Assembly: GCA_035452965.1 (NCBI GenBank)
Contig: DAOTCE010000001.1
Location: 1-64,000 of the forward strand
Reading direction: 5' to 3'
Origin: Candidatus Paceibacterota bacterium
GTDB lineage: Bacteria; Verrucomicrobiota; Verrucomicrobiia; Limisphaerales; UBA8199
Length of the DNA stretch: 64,000 nt
The notes under the pieces were generated by a model. The model was given only the letters and a program-made list of their open reading frames with translations. It made no database searches and had not been told where the DNA came from. Of this stretch, positions 38,465 through 47,892 are shown piece by piece. Within the stretch, counting starts at the first letter, position 1, and each line of letters opens with the position of its first letter. The position numbers and the translations under genes were made by a program.

Positions 38465-39571
38465 ATGCCAAAACTGATCTGCGCGCTCTTAATCTGTGCC
38501 GTCTCGCTATCCCTCGCCGGTTGCTGCGCCACTCGCCATTGCGAGGAGGCAGGTCAGGCGGTCGCCAAGTACCATTTCCGCCCGGCCTCTGTCCGCGCCG
38601 CCCTCACGGGCCAGGCCCCGTCGCAGCCCGCGGATATCCTGGTCCTCTCGGGCGGCGGTTCGCATGGGGCCTGGGGTGCGGGCGTGCTGCGCGGTTGGCG
38701 GGACCACGCCGACCAGGCCCGGCCCCGGAAGTTCCAGGTCGTGACCGGTGTCAGCACCGGCGCCCTGCTCGCCACTCACGCCTTCCTGGGCGAGCCTGGC
38801 GATGACGACCTGCTCGAGGAGGCTTACACCACCGTGAAAACCAGGGATATCTACGGGCTCAAGCTCCTGCCGTTTGCCCTCCTTTCCAACTCTCTCAAGA
38901 GCTCCGCTCCGCTGAAGCACCGCATCTCCCGCCACATCACCGCCGAGACGCTTCAGCGTGTCGCCCGGATCGGGCGCGGGGAGCAGCGCCGCCTTTATGC
39001 CGGCACCGTCAACTACGACACCGGCAAGCTCGTCATCTGGGACCTCACGGCGATTGCCATGGACGACACGAATCCCGACCGCCTGGAACTCTACCGGCAG
39101 GTCGTCCTGGCCTCCGCCTCGATCCCCATCCTCGTTCCCCCGGTGAAAATTGATGGCAACCTCTACGCCGACGGCGGCGCCCGGGCCCAACTGTTCTTCG
39201 AGTCCGGCCTGTTGCCCAACCTGCGCGAAGTCGCCCGCACCAATCTCACCCTCTACGTCATCGTGAACGGCAAGCTGGGTTTGGAGGCCAACTGTGTGAG
39301 CAACTGCCTGAAGGAACTGACCCTGCGGACGCTCGACATGCTCCTCGACGCCAACGGCATCGGCAATCTCTACCACATTAAGTATGAGCTGGACCGCATC
39401 GGGTTCGGCCGGTTCCGCCTCGCGCGCATCCCGCGTGAATTTCCCGTCACCAGCTCGGCGGTGTTTGAGCCGGAGGCCATGCGGCAGCTCTACGACGAAG
39501 GCGTCCGCTTCGGCCGGCAGGGAAAGTGGGAACGCCAGATCCCCGAGGTAGACCTGCGGCCCTGGCTCTAA
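38465..39571 (+). CDS. Patatin-like phospholipase lipoprotein
   Basis: A 368-residue exported lipoprotein with lipobox SLAGC (Cys19). The patatin domain has the oxyanion loop GGGSHGAWGAG (about 62), nucleophile elbow GVSTG with Ser near 96, and the catalytic Asp in DGGA near 236. Family members hydrolyse acyl ester bonds of phospholipids or lysophospholipids. A strong ribosome binding site (AAAGGAG, about 8 bases upstream) supports the ATG at 38465. The gap to the sulfatase is 64 bases, so read-through is possible, but the clear binding site suggests independent translation. Confidence 0.92.
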   Translation: MPKLICALLICAVSLSLAGCCATRHCEEAGQAVAKYHFRPASVRAALTGQAPSQPADILVLSGGGSHGAWGAGVLRGWRDHADQARPRKFQVVTGVSTGALLATHAFLGEPGDDDLLEEAYTTVKTRDIYGLKLLPFALLSNSLKSSAPLKHRISRHITAETLQRVARIGRGEQRRLYAGTVNYDTGKLVIWDLTAIAMDDTNPDRLELYRQVVLASASIPILVPPVKIDGNLYADGGARAQLFFESGLLPNLREVARTNLTLYVIVNGKLGLEANCVSNCLKELTLRTLDMLLDANGIGNLYHIKYELDRIGFGRFRLARIPREFPVTSSAVFEPEAMRQLYDEGVRFGRQGKWERQIPEVDLRPWL

Positions 39572-39664
39572 CGGGGGAGGATTCACCGCTTCACCTGCCT
39601 GCCCTCAACGCGACCTTGAAGACCCCTGCTTGACTGCGACAGGCCCGGACGTACCCTTCCCGGG

Positions 39665-39904
39665 ATGAAGACCAGCCCGAGTGAGCGCAAGGCGGAGGCC
39701 CCGGAGAATCCTCCGGCGGCGCCGGCTGATCGCATCAGCCTGGACGACGGGCTCGACGTATGGCTGCTGGAGGAGAGCCTGGCCAAAACACCTTGGGAAC
39801 GGATGCTGGCCAATGACGACGCGTTGCGTTTCGCCGATTCGCTCCGCTCCGCCATGAGGAAACGGAATGCAGAACCTCAGCGAACTAACACGCTGCCTCG
39901 TTGA
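39665..39904 (+). CDS. Small acidic protein paired with a nucleotidyltransferase
   Basis: A 79-residue protein of no recognised family. After a Pro/Glu-rich start (about 1-22), it has a helical part LDVWLLEESLAKTPWERMLANDDAL... ending in RSAMRKRN. It overlaps the nucleotidyltransferase gene by 38 bases in another frame. Small proteins of this layout ('TPWERMxxNDxAL') often precede minimal nucleotidyltransferases and are plausible antitoxin or partner subunits. That role is inferred from position, not shown. Confidence 0.6.
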   Translation: MKTSPSERKAEAPENPPAAPADRISLDDGLDVWLLEESLAKTPWERMLANDDALRFADSLRSAMRKRNAEPQRTNTLPR

Positions 39905-40337
39905 GGCCAGGGTCGAGTTCGTCTTGATCGGAGGATTTGCCGCGGCGGCGCACGGTGCCACACTGGTCACGCGTGACGTGGACATCTGCTGCCGCTTCAA
40001 CGAGCCGAACCTCCTGCGCCTCCAAAAGGCGCTGGCGGGACTGCGCCCGGTGCATCGTTCGCGGCCGGATTTACCGCTCGCGCTCACCCCCGGCCAGTGC
40101 GCCGCCCTCAAGAACCTCTATCTGAATACCGACCTGGGGCGGGTGGATTGCCTCAGCGAGGTCCTCGGCGTCGGCGACTTTGAGTCCGTCCTGGCGCACA
40201 GTGTCGAGCTGGCCTTGCCGTTTGGCAGTTGCCGGATACTCGACCTCGAGACCTTGATCCGTGCCAAGGAAGCCATGAATCGTGACCACGACCGGCTCAC
40301 CGTAAGCCAACTCAGAGAAATCCAACGCCGCCAATAG
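39867..40337 (+). CDS. Minimal nucleotidyltransferase (AbiEii/MNT-like toxin candidate)
   Basis: A 156-residue nucleotidyltransferase-fold protein. The core motif FVLIGGFAAAAHGATLVTRDVDI holds GGFAAxxHG and the metal-binding Asp pair (DVD, about residues 37-39). A later RVDCLSEVLG supplies the third acidic residue, and LETLIRAKEAMNRDHD matches the end of AbiEii/DUF6036-type proteins. Known relatives are toxins that transfer nucleotides to tRNA or AMP to proteins. With the overlapping small gene upstream it makes a toxin-antitoxin-like pair. The activity is inferred from fold and context. Confidence 0.8.
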   Translation: MQNLSELTRCLVEARVEFVLIGGFAAAAHGATLVTRDVDICCRFNEPNLLRLQKALAGLRPVHRSRPDLPLALTPGQCAALKNLYLNTDLGRVDCLSEVLGVGDFESVLAHSVELALPFGSCRILDLETLIRAKEAMNRDHDRLTVSQLREIQRRQ

Positions 40338-40424
40338 AACCGCAACGTCCGCTCCGGTCCTCTGTTCGTCGCTTCGCGCCTTGGTTGTTCCTCTGCCCGC
40401 CCTCCCATCCGACACGTCAGCTAT

Positions 40425-40646
40425 CTACAGGTCCCGAACCAACTCCCGCGCCCGGACGCCCAACGCCCGGGCAATCTTCACCAGCGAATCCACCGAGGGC
40501 GACTCCTTCCCCCGCTCCACGCGGCTGATGAAGACCGTCGAGAGGTCGGCTTTCTCCGCCAGTTTCTCCTGGCTCAAACGCCTCTTCCTGCGCTTGGCGC
40601 GAATCGCCTCGCCCAGGAGGCGGCGGTGCTGCTCGATACCTGGCAT
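40425..40646 (-). CDS. XRE-family HTH regulator
   Basis: A 73-residue DNA-binding protein. Nearly the whole length is a Cro/C1-type helix-turn-helix: KRRKRRLSQEKLAEKADLST, then VFISRVERGKESPSVDSLVKI, which contains the recognition helix. There is no effector domain. It converges on the nucleotidyltransferase gene, 87 bases away, and is divergent from the beta-helix gene, so it may regulate either or itself. A link to the toxin-antitoxin-like pair is only suggested by proximity. Confidence 0.88.
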   Translation of the reverse strand: MPGIEQHRRLLGEAIRAKRRKRRLSQEKLAEKADLSTVFISRVERGKESPSVDSLVKIARALGVRARELVRDL

Positions 40647-40790
40647 GGCCAGTCTAAGAAGCAGGAAGCTCCCAATGCCGCCATGTCGTTAACGACCAAT
40701 TATCACAAACTTTCTGCTTGCGCTTTCCCGTGGAGGAGTCATACTCAGCCCAGCATCCGGCTCCCGGTTGGGAGTCAGAGCGCCAGAAGT

Positions 40791-43700
40791 ATGCTAGACC
40801 CTATGCAACATCTGCCTGGGCTGAAAGGCGTTGGGAGCGCCACGTTCCTGACCGCCGTTCTGCAGTTTTGTCTCTCAACCACCGCCGGCGCTGCCACGCT
40901 CTACGTGGACCTCAACAACCCCGACCCCGTTCCCCCCTACACGAACTGGGTCACCGCCGCCACCAATATTCAGGATGCCGTGGATGCCGCGGTTGACGGA
41001 GACCTGGTCTTGGTCACCAACGGCGTCTATCAGGCTGGGGGGCGGGACGTTTATGGGATGAGCAACCGCGTAGCCGTGACAAGACCGGTAACCGTCAGGA
41101 GCGTCAACGGGCCGGCGGTGACCTGTATCGCCGGTTACCAAGTGCCTGGAACGACCAACGGCCCCGAGGCGGTGCGGTGTGTCCATTTGACCAACGGGGC
41201 GGTGCTGGCGGGATTCACACTGACCAACGGGGCTACGCAAGTCTCGGGCGACACCCGCACGAACCGCTCGGGCGGCGGAGTCTGGTGCGAGTCCGCGAGC
41301 GCCGTCGTATCCAACTGTGCGCTGGTGGGCAATTCGTGTTCATGGGCTGGCGGCGGGGCCTGCCAAGGCACACTTGACACCTGCACGCTCGCGTCCAATG
41401 CGGCCACCTTCGGCGGCGCGGCTTATTCTGCCACGCTCAACAATTGCGTACTAAGTAGCAATTGGGCTGCTGACAGCGGCGGCGGGGCTATCCAAGGAAC
41501 CCTCAACAACTGCACCTTGGCAAATAACACTGCCGGCTACGGCGGCGGGGCTCGTGTTGCCACCCTCAACAATTGCACGCTCACCGCTAACTCGGCTAGC
41601 TACGGCGGCGGCGCTTACGAAGGCACGCTGAACAATTGCACGCTGGTTGGCAATCTGGCAACCCTCAGCGCAGCAGTTGACCGGGCCACAGTCAACAACA
41701 GCATCATCTATTATAACACCGCGCCAAGCGGCAATCACAGCGGAGGCACCTTGAATTACTGCTGCACCACCCCTCTGCCCGGCGGGACTGGTAACTTCAC
41801 CGGCGAGCCCCAACTCTCCAGCGTGTCGCACCTGAGCGCTGATTCGCCATGCCGAGGGGCAGGCAGCGCAACTTATGCGAGCGGGCGTGACATTGACGGG
41901 GAACCGTGGGCTGATCCGCCGTCGCTCGGATGCGACGAGTTCTGGAGCGGGGCGGTGACAGGTGCCTTAACCACTGCCATCGTAGCCGCCTACACGAATG
42001 TAGCGGTAGGTTTCAGCGTGGATTTTCAGGCTATGATTGGTGGCCGGGCAGACGCGTCCAGTTGGGATTTTGGCAGTGGGCTCGTCATTAGCAACCGGCC
42101 TTATGCATCGCACGCGTGGACAGCCCCAGGCGATTTTCCCGTGGTGCTGAGGGCTTACAATGAAAGTTATCCGGCCGGAGTGGCGGCCACAGTTGCCGTT
42201 CATGTGGCGAGCCAGCCCATACATTATGTGGCCCTCGAGAGCGCCTCGCCTGAGCCGCCATACACTTCCTGGGCCAAGGCGGCGACCAATATCCAAGATG
42301 CCGTGGACGCCTCGTCGGTTCCCGGGGCGCTGGTGTTGGTTAGCAATGGTGTGTACCAAACCGGAGCGCGGGAAGTGTATGGGATGAGCAACCGTCTAGC
42401 CGTCACCAAGCCCGTGACGGTCCAGAGCGCGAACGGGCCGGGCGCGACAATCATACGCGGACGCGGCCCGACTGGCACAACCGCGGTGCGGTGTGTGTAT
42501 TTGACCAATGGGGCGCTGCTGACGGGATTCACGCTGACTAACGGCGCTACCCGAAACAATGGTAATTCCTACAGGCAGCACTGCGGCGGGGGCGTCTGGT
42601 GCGAGCCTGTCGGCGCGGGCGTATCTAACTGCGTGCTGGTCGGCAACTCGGCGTATTACTACGGCGGCGGGGCTTGTGCCGCCACCCTTAACAACTGCAT
42701 CCTGACGAATAACTCCGCCGCCACATCTGCAGGCGGAGCATGGTGGTCCACGCTCAACAACTGCACTCTCGCGAGGAATTCCGCGTCCGAGGGAGGCGGC
42801 GGGGCTATGAACGGCACGCTCAACAACTGCACGCTGACCGGCAACACGGCTTCCGGTTACACTCGGGGAGGGGGCGGAGCATGGTCTTGCAGCCTCAGCA
42901 ATTGCACGTTGGCTTCGAATGTGGCTTCTGGTTCCTACGGCGCAGGCGGCGGGGCTTGGTGGTCTACGCTCAACAACTGTAAGCTATCCAACAATAGTGC
43001 TGCCTACACCGGCGGCGGGGCCAACGGGAGTACGCTTACTAACTGCACACTGGTGCTCAATGTAGCCAAAGGTCCGCCTGGGCCTGGCCAGGGTGGCGGT
43101 GCTTACGGCGGCGCCCTCTACAACTGCACGCTCGCGTTCAATACGGCCGACTTAGGTGGTGGGGCGATGTACAGCACGCTCAACAACTGCATCGTTTATC
43201 ATAATTATGCGCTTAGCAACTACCTGTGGGGCACCCTGAACTACTGTTGCACGACGCCCCTCCCCGGAAGTGGAACCGGCAATTTCACCAATGCGCCTCA
43301 GTTTGTGAACCCATCGAGCGCCAACGTCCGTTTGCAGCCCAACTCACCTTGTATCAACGCGGGCAATAATGCTTATGTCGAGGGAAGCGCGGACCTGGAT
43401 GGAAATCCGCGCATTGTGGGCGGCATGGTGGATGTCGGCGCCTATGAATTCCAATCCCCCACCTCAGCTCTTCCTTACTACTGGCTTCAGACCTATGGAC
43501 TGCCGACTGACGGATCTGCGGACTTTGCGGACACAGACAACGATTACCACAACAACTGGCAGGAGTGGCTGGCGGGCACTGTCCCAACCAACGCGGCCTC
43601 CGTGCTGCTCCTAGCCGCGCCGGCGACCGGCGCTGGGGGCGCGACGCTTACCTGGCTCAGCGTGACCGACCGCATCTACTACGTCGAACGCGCTACCGAC

Positions 43701-43829
43701 CTGGCCTCAGCCCCGGCGTTCTCGCTGCTGCGCTCCAACATCCCCGGCCTGCCCGGCACCACCAGCTTCACCGACACCAACCCACCCACCGCCCCCGTCT
43801 TCTTCTACCGCGTTGGAATCCAACAGTGA
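40791..43829 (+). CDS. Large secreted beta-helix protein with internal duplication
   Basis: A 1012-residue exported protein with a signal peptide (about residues 8-34). It has two homologous blocks: about 35-385 and 475-885. Each starts with YTNWVTAATNIQDAVDAA or the similar YTSWAKAATNIQDAVDAS, followed by many GGGA-(x)-TLNNCTLxxNSA rungs that define a right-handed parallel beta-helix. A PKD-like domain (about 390-465) separates them. After the second block comes a calcium-binding-like DTDNDYHNNWQEWLAGT segment, then the C-terminal segment ending FFYRVGIQQ. Such proteins are surface or secreted, and often polysaccharide-binding or lyase-like; no catalytic residue is evident. ATGs at 40791 and 40803 are both plausible starts. 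Confidence 0.85.
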   Translation: MLDPMQHLPGLKGVGSATFLTAVLQFCLSTTAGAATLYVDLNNPDPVPPYTNWVTAATNIQDAVDAAVDGDLVLVTNGVYQAGGRDVYGMSNRVAVTRPVTVRSVNGPAVTCIAGYQVPGTTNGPEAVRCVHLTNGAVLAGFTLTNGATQVSGDTRTNRSGGGVWCESASAVVSNCALVGNSCSWAGGGACQGTLDTCTLASNAATFGGAAYSATLNNCVLSSNWAADSGGGAIQGTLNNCTLANNTAGYGGGARVATLNNCTLTANSASYGGGAYEGTLNNCTLVGNLATLSAAVDRATVNNSIIYYNTAPSGNHSGGTLNYCCTTPLPGGTGNFTGEPQLSSVSHLSADSPCRGAGSATYASGRDIDGEPWADPPSLGCDEFWSGAVTGALTTAIVAAYTNVAVGFSVDFQAMIGGRADASSWDFGSGLVISNRPYASHAWTAPGDFPVVLRAYNESYPAGVAATVAVHVASQPIHYVALESASPEPPYTSWAKAATNIQDAVDASSVPGALVLVSNGVYQTGAREVYGMSNRLAVTKPVTVQSANGPGATIIRGRGPTGTTAVRCVYLTNGALLTGFTLTNGATRNNGNSYRQHCGGGVWCEPVGAGVSNCVLVGNSAYYYGGGACAATLNNCILTNNSAATSAGGAWWSTLNNCTLARNSASEGGGGAMNGTLNNCTLTGNTASGYTRGGGGAWSCSLSNCTLASNVASGSYGAGGGAWWSTLNNCKLSNNSAAYTGGGANGSTLTNCTLVLNVAKGPPGPGQGGGAYGGALYNCTLAFNTADLGGGAMYSTLNNCIVYHNYALSNYLWGTLNYCCTTPLPGSGTGNFTNAPQFVNPSSANVRLQPNSPCINAGNNAYVEGSADLDGNPRIVGGMVDVGAYEFQSPTSALPYYWLQTYGLPTDGSADFADTDNDYHNNWQEWLAGTVPTNAASVLLLAAPATGAGGATLTWLSVTDRIYYVERATDLASAPAFSLLRSNIPGLPGTTSFTDTNPPTAPVFFYRVGIQQ

Positions 43830-43839
43830 GACGCGCGGG

Positions 43840-45255
43840 CTAATTCAGCACGTGGGGCCGCTCGCGGTAGCTCTTTAGGATCAGCTCGCCGAACATCGTG
43901 TTGGCGGCCGGGAACCAGGGGCGGGTGAACTGGGCGGGATCGTCCTTGTGGAAGGCCTCGTGCATGAATCCAGTGCCGGCGTGGGTCTTTTGCAGGGCGA
44001 GCAGGCACTGGCGAACCTCCTGGTCGTCGGTGCTGGTAAGCCCTTGCGCCAGCAGGGCCAGCGGCCAGATCATGTCCCGGCCCACGCGCGGCCCGCCCGG
44101 TCCGGAGGCGGCCTTGCCGGCGCAGTAGTACGGGTTGGAGTCAGACAGAATGAACCGCCGCGTGTTGAGATAGAGCGGGCTGCCGGGAGCGACGACATCG
44201 AAATACGGCAGCGACAGCAAGCTGGGCACGGCGCCGTCGTCCATGCAGTAGTAATTGCCGTAGCCGTCAATCTCGTAAGGCAGGATCCGCCCGTGCTTCT
44301 CGTGGATCACCACGGCCTGGTCGCGCAGCGCGCGCTCGACTTCGTCAGCCAGCGCCTGGCATTGCCCGGCCGATTCGGAATCGTGATGGACCTGGGTGAG
44401 CAGCTCCGCCGCCTGGCGCAGGCTCCCCACGGCGAGGAAGTTCGACGGCACGATGAACGGAAACAGTGCGGCATCGTCGCCGGGGCGGAACATGGAGTAG
44501 ATCAGCCCCATGGGTTTGGCGCGGCGCCCCAAGCCGTCGCCGGCCAGGGTGTCGCCCTGGACTTCCGTGCGGCGTTGGAAGCGGTAGGGGCCTGGGCCGG
44601 TTTTGCGCTGCTGTTCGCGGAAGGTGCGCAGGGTTCGCAAGACGGAGTCGCGCCACGCGTCGTCGAGGGGGGCGCGGTCTTTGGCGGCCTTCCAGTAATG
44701 GTAGGCGAGCCGGATGGGGTAGCAGAGGGAATCGAGCGCCCATTTGCGCTCGTAAACGCCGGGGCGCATCTCGGTGAGGTCGTTCTTCCAGGGGCTGGCC
44801 GTGGCATCGTCCTTGCAGAAAGTGTTGGCGTAGGGATCCTTGCGAATGCAGCGGGTCTGGCGGTTGATGACCCCGGCGATCAACTGCTGCAAGGTGGAAT
44901 CGTTGTGCATGAGCGGCAGGTAAGGCCAGACCTGTGCAGTGCTGTCGCGCAGGGACATCGCGTCAGTGTCGCCGGTGACCACGAAGGTATCGGGCCGGCC
45001 ATCCGCGAGCTGGAGGTCCACCGTCGTGTCCAGCGCGTTGGGAAAGCAATTCTCGAACATCCAGGCCAGTTCCTTGTTGCCAATGCGGGCCTTGATGGTT
45101 TCGATGGTCCGCTCGACCGCGCGGCTCTTGAATCTCCGTTTGGCTTCGGCCGCACGAACCGCCGGGAACCCCGCCTCCGCCGGAAGGCTCGGCGCCCCCA
45201 GCGCCACACCCGAGGCGAACAACGCGCCACGTGTCAGGAATTCTCTGCGGTTCAT
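43840..45255 (-). CDS. Glycoside hydrolase family 125 (exo-alpha-1,6-mannosidase-like)
   Basis: A 471-residue exported enzyme. The leader NRREFLTRGALFASGVALG is twin-arginine-like. The body matches GH125 (formerly DUF1237): an (alpha/alpha)6 barrel with TFVVTGDTDAMSLRDSTAQV near the N-terminal side, KWALDSLCYPIRLAYHYW in the middle and GTGFMHEAFHKDDP near the C-terminus. Family members are metal-independent inverting exo-alpha-1,6-mannosidases. It probably trims mannose from glycans in the periplasm. It is divergent from the GH42-like gene with about 100 bases between them. An ATG 12 bases upstream is an alternative. Confidence 0.9.
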   Translation of the reverse strand: MNRREFLTRGALFASGVALGAPSLPAEAGFPAVRAAEAKRRFKSRAVERTIETIKARIGNKELAWMFENCFPNALDTTVDLQLADGRPDTFVVTGDTDAMSLRDSTAQVWPYLPLMHNDSTLQQLIAGVINRQTRCIRKDPYANTFCKDDATASPWKNDLTEMRPGVYERKWALDSLCYPIRLAYHYWKAAKDRAPLDDAWRDSVLRTLRTFREQQRKTGPGPYRFQRRTEVQGDTLAGDGLGRRAKPMGLIYSMFRPGDDAALFPFIVPSNFLAVGSLRQAAELLTQVHHDSESAGQCQALADEVERALRDQAVVIHEKHGRILPYEIDGYGNYYCMDDGAVPSLLSLPYFDVVAPGSPLYLNTRRFILSDSNPYYCAGKAASGPGGPRVGRDMIWPLALLAQGLTSTDDQEVRQCLLALQKTHAGTGFMHEAFHKDDPAQFTRPWFPAANTMFGELILKSYRERPHVLN

Positions 45256-45357
45256 GGCTTCAAGCACTTGACGGCTGCGGTCAGGTTAAGCGCGCGGGGG
45301 ACACCGTCCAGCGAATTCTATCCTTGTCGCCTCCCTCCCGCCCGCCATCCTCGGATC

Positions 45358-47811
45358 ATGCAGCGGCATGACTTCTTGATTCTCCATTCCCCTCTCCGCC
45401 TTTTCACACTGGCCACCTTTCTCGCCCTGCCAGTACCCGCCTCTGCCGCCGATGCGCTCCTCCGCAACAGCGGATTCGAGATCCAGTTCGCCGACTGGAC
45501 CCGCTGGGGCCAGAACGCCAACCTCATCACCCTCGATACCAACGCCCCCCGCTCCGGCGCTTGCGCCGCTCGCATTCAGCACGGGCACAACGCCCTTTAC
45601 TTCAATTGCCCCCTTACTCCCGGCCAGGCCTATGAGCTCCGCTTCGATTACCGCCTTGTTGGTGAGAACCCCGCCGGCCAGGTCGCGCTGAACTTCGCCA
45701 AATCCGGCGGCGGCCTCCGCAGCGCCGGCGTGCGGATCCTCAAGCTCGCTCCTCCCAACGGCCCCAACCCCGCCGTCTGGACCAGCTTCGGCGAGGTCTT
45801 CCTCCCCACCGCCGTCACCGCCTCCGGCCAGATCGCCTTCTCTGCCGGAACTGCCTCGACTCTCTGGCTCGACAACGTCTCGCTGCGGCCCGTTGCCCGC
45901 CCCGCAGGCCTGGCTGAACCCGCGCTGCCTTGGGACGGACTCAAACGCCGCACCGCCAAACCCCTATTCAAGGAACTGCTGACCGATCGGCCCGGCGGCT
46001 ACACTGTCACCTCCTGGGCCCACGACCTGAACCCGAAAGACAAGCAGGGCTACAAATCCCCTGAGCTTGAGGACGCCGCCGTCCGCCAGCGGGAGATCCT
46101 CGCCGTCTATCAGCAAAGCGCCGAAGCCGGCATGGGCTACATGGACCTGCCCGGCCACCTCAACTCTGCCGAGCCCTGGCGCACGCCCGCGTTCCACCGC
46201 GAGCAATTCCGCCAATACGGGGTCCGCTACGACGTCTGGAGCGAAGGCGGCGGTTCCACCGGCGCCGCGCTCAAGCAAGGCGCAGAGCTGCTTAACCCCG
46301 CCGCCAAGGCCCTTGGCCGCAGCCCCTCCGTTTCCATCGTGGACCCCGCCTACGTCCAGGCCCAGGCCGTCATCCTCCGCCAGCTCGCCGCCCAGCTCCG
46401 CGGCGAACCCTTCGTAGGCTATTACTACGGCAAGGACGAACCCTCCGTCCACCTCCCCGAAGGCGCGCCCGACCGCTGGGGCGCTTATGGCCGCGCCATG
46501 GCCAGCGATGTCCTCACCAACTACGGCTTCGGCCGTTTCGCCGCCCCGCGCCCCGACGACAAGTCCTTCCAGCAGGACCCCGACAGGCCCCTCCGCTGGC
46601 TCGCCTACAACCGCTGGATGAACGACCGCTTCATCGCCACCCGCGCCCAGCTTGCACGCGTCCTGCATGAGGCCGATCCGGCTGCCCGTTACAGCCCCGC
46701 CAATTATTGGTTCATGAGCGGCTTCCAGCCCTACGACTTCTCCCGCCTAGCCGCCTTCAGCGACCTCATGGAATGCGACCCCTACGCCAGCTCCGGCGAA
46801 CGCGAGCCCGGCCGCGGCGTTTTCAACCACGGCTTCGGCGCCAAGTTCATGTCCGACCTCACCGGCAAACCCGTCCGCATCGTCGCCCAGGCCTTCCACT
46901 ACGCCGGCTACGAGATGACCCCCGACGACCTCCGCGAATGGCTCAGCCAGGCCCTCCGCTGCGGCGCTTCCGCCATCACCTATTACACCATGGACAGCCC
47001 CCGCTGGACCGACCCACCCCGCTGGCAGATGATGCTCCACCTCTCCCGCACCATCACCCGCATGAACCGCGTCGCTCTCCCTGCCGACCCGGACACCGCT
47101 GTCCTGTACACCCTCCACACCCACATGAGCCACGGCGCTCACACCACCGGCGACCAGCTTTACGCCGCCCACGCCCTCCTCGGCGAACTCGCCGGCTCCT
47201 GGTTCCAATTCGTCTCTGACGCCCAGCTCGAACGCGGCGAACGCGCACTCGCACCCTACAAGGCCGTCTATCTTCCCCTCGCCAAGTACATGACGCCGCA
47301 AGCCGCGAAGCTCATCGAAGACTACGTCCGCTTGGGCGGCACCCTCATCTGCGGCGACGCCGACGCCTTCACCTCCGACCTCGCCGGCAACGACACCTCA
47401 TCCACCCGCGACCGCATCCTCGGCATCAAAACGCTGCCGGCTAAACCCGCCCTCGCCGCCTCCGATCGCATCATCCTCAAGTCCGCTCATTGGGGCTTGC
47501 CCGCCGGCACGGCGTTAACTCTCTTCCCCATCAAACTTACCGACGCTCCCGCCGTCCCCAGTGCCCGTGCCATCGCCCCGACCGACCCCGACGCCACCGT
47601 CCTCGCCACCTACCCCGACGGCTCTCCCGCCCTCGTCACCCGCAAGCACGGCAAGGGAAACGTCTTCACCTTCGCCGCCAACCCCTTTGCCCCCCAGGTC
47701 ACCCTCGGCGTCACACCCTGGTCCACTGTTTTCAAAGGAATCCAGCAATCCCTCGGCTGCAAAGTGGACCTCCCCATCCGGCGTTTCCTCCTCCCCCCAC
47801 CTGCCCCATAG
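45358..47811 (+). CDS. Secreted GH42/beta-galactosidase-like protein with N-terminal binding module
   Basis: An 817-residue exported protein. The signal peptide (residues 5-31) is followed by a jelly-roll module (LLRNSGFEIQFADWTRWGQN, about 32-185), then a TIM-barrel region (about 215-620) with YYGKDEP, SPANYWFMSGFQPYD and ITYYTMDSPRW, then a Rossmann-like region with LGGTLICGDADAF (about 660-800) that resembles the trimerisation domain of GH42 enzymes. The acid/base Glu is probably in YGKDEP, but this is an inference. It is far richer in C-ending codons (Leu mostly CTC) than its downstream neighbour. It faces GH125 across a short promoter region and may act on the same glycan. Confidence 0.75.
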   Translation: MQRHDFLILHSPLRLFTLATFLALPVPASAADALLRNSGFEIQFADWTRWGQNANLITLDTNAPRSGACAARIQHGHNALYFNCPLTPGQAYELRFDYRLVGENPAGQVALNFAKSGGGLRSAGVRILKLAPPNGPNPAVWTSFGEVFLPTAVTASGQIAFSAGTASTLWLDNVSLRPVARPAGLAEPALPWDGLKRRTAKPLFKELLTDRPGGYTVTSWAHDLNPKDKQGYKSPELEDAAVRQREILAVYQQSAEAGMGYMDLPGHLNSAEPWRTPAFHREQFRQYGVRYDVWSEGGGSTGAALKQGAELLNPAAKALGRSPSVSIVDPAYVQAQAVILRQLAAQLRGEPFVGYYYGKDEPSVHLPEGAPDRWGAYGRAMASDVLTNYGFGRFAAPRPDDKSFQQDPDRPLRWLAYNRWMNDRFIATRAQLARVLHEADPAARYSPANYWFMSGFQPYDFSRLAAFSDLMECDPYASSGEREPGRGVFNHGFGAKFMSDLTGKPVRIVAQAFHYAGYEMTPDDLREWLSQALRCGASAITYYTMDSPRWTDPPRWQMMLHLSRTITRMNRVALPADPDTAVLYTLHTHMSHGAHTTGDQLYAAHALLGELAGSWFQFVSDAQLERGERALAPYKAVYLPLAKYMTPQAAKLIEDYVRLGGTLICGDADAFTSDLAGNDTSSTRDRILGIKTLPAKPALAASDRIILKSAHWGLPAGTALTLFPIKLTDAPAVPSARAIAPTDPDATVLATYPDGSPALVTRKHGKGNVFTFAANPFAPQVTLGVTPWSTVFKGIQQSLGCKVDLPIRRFLLPPPAP

Positions 47812-47873
47812 GAGGCTCCGGCCGCGGGGCGCGCACCCACTACCCTGGAAATCCCCACGAGCAGGTTGGAAAG

Positions 47874-47892
47874 TGGGGGTTATTTTCCCCCA
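47874..47892 (+). terminator. Hairpin tggggg-N7-ccccca
   Basis: A 6-bp GC stem around ttatttt begins 62 bases after the stop at 47811. There is no T-run after it, so termination is only possible, not clear. Confidence 0.3.

Noticed and set aside
43948..45357. N-terminal 470 residues of the longest frame leading into the GH42-like gene
   Set aside because: This part is antisense to GH125. The real start is the ATG at 45358, directly before a signal peptide.
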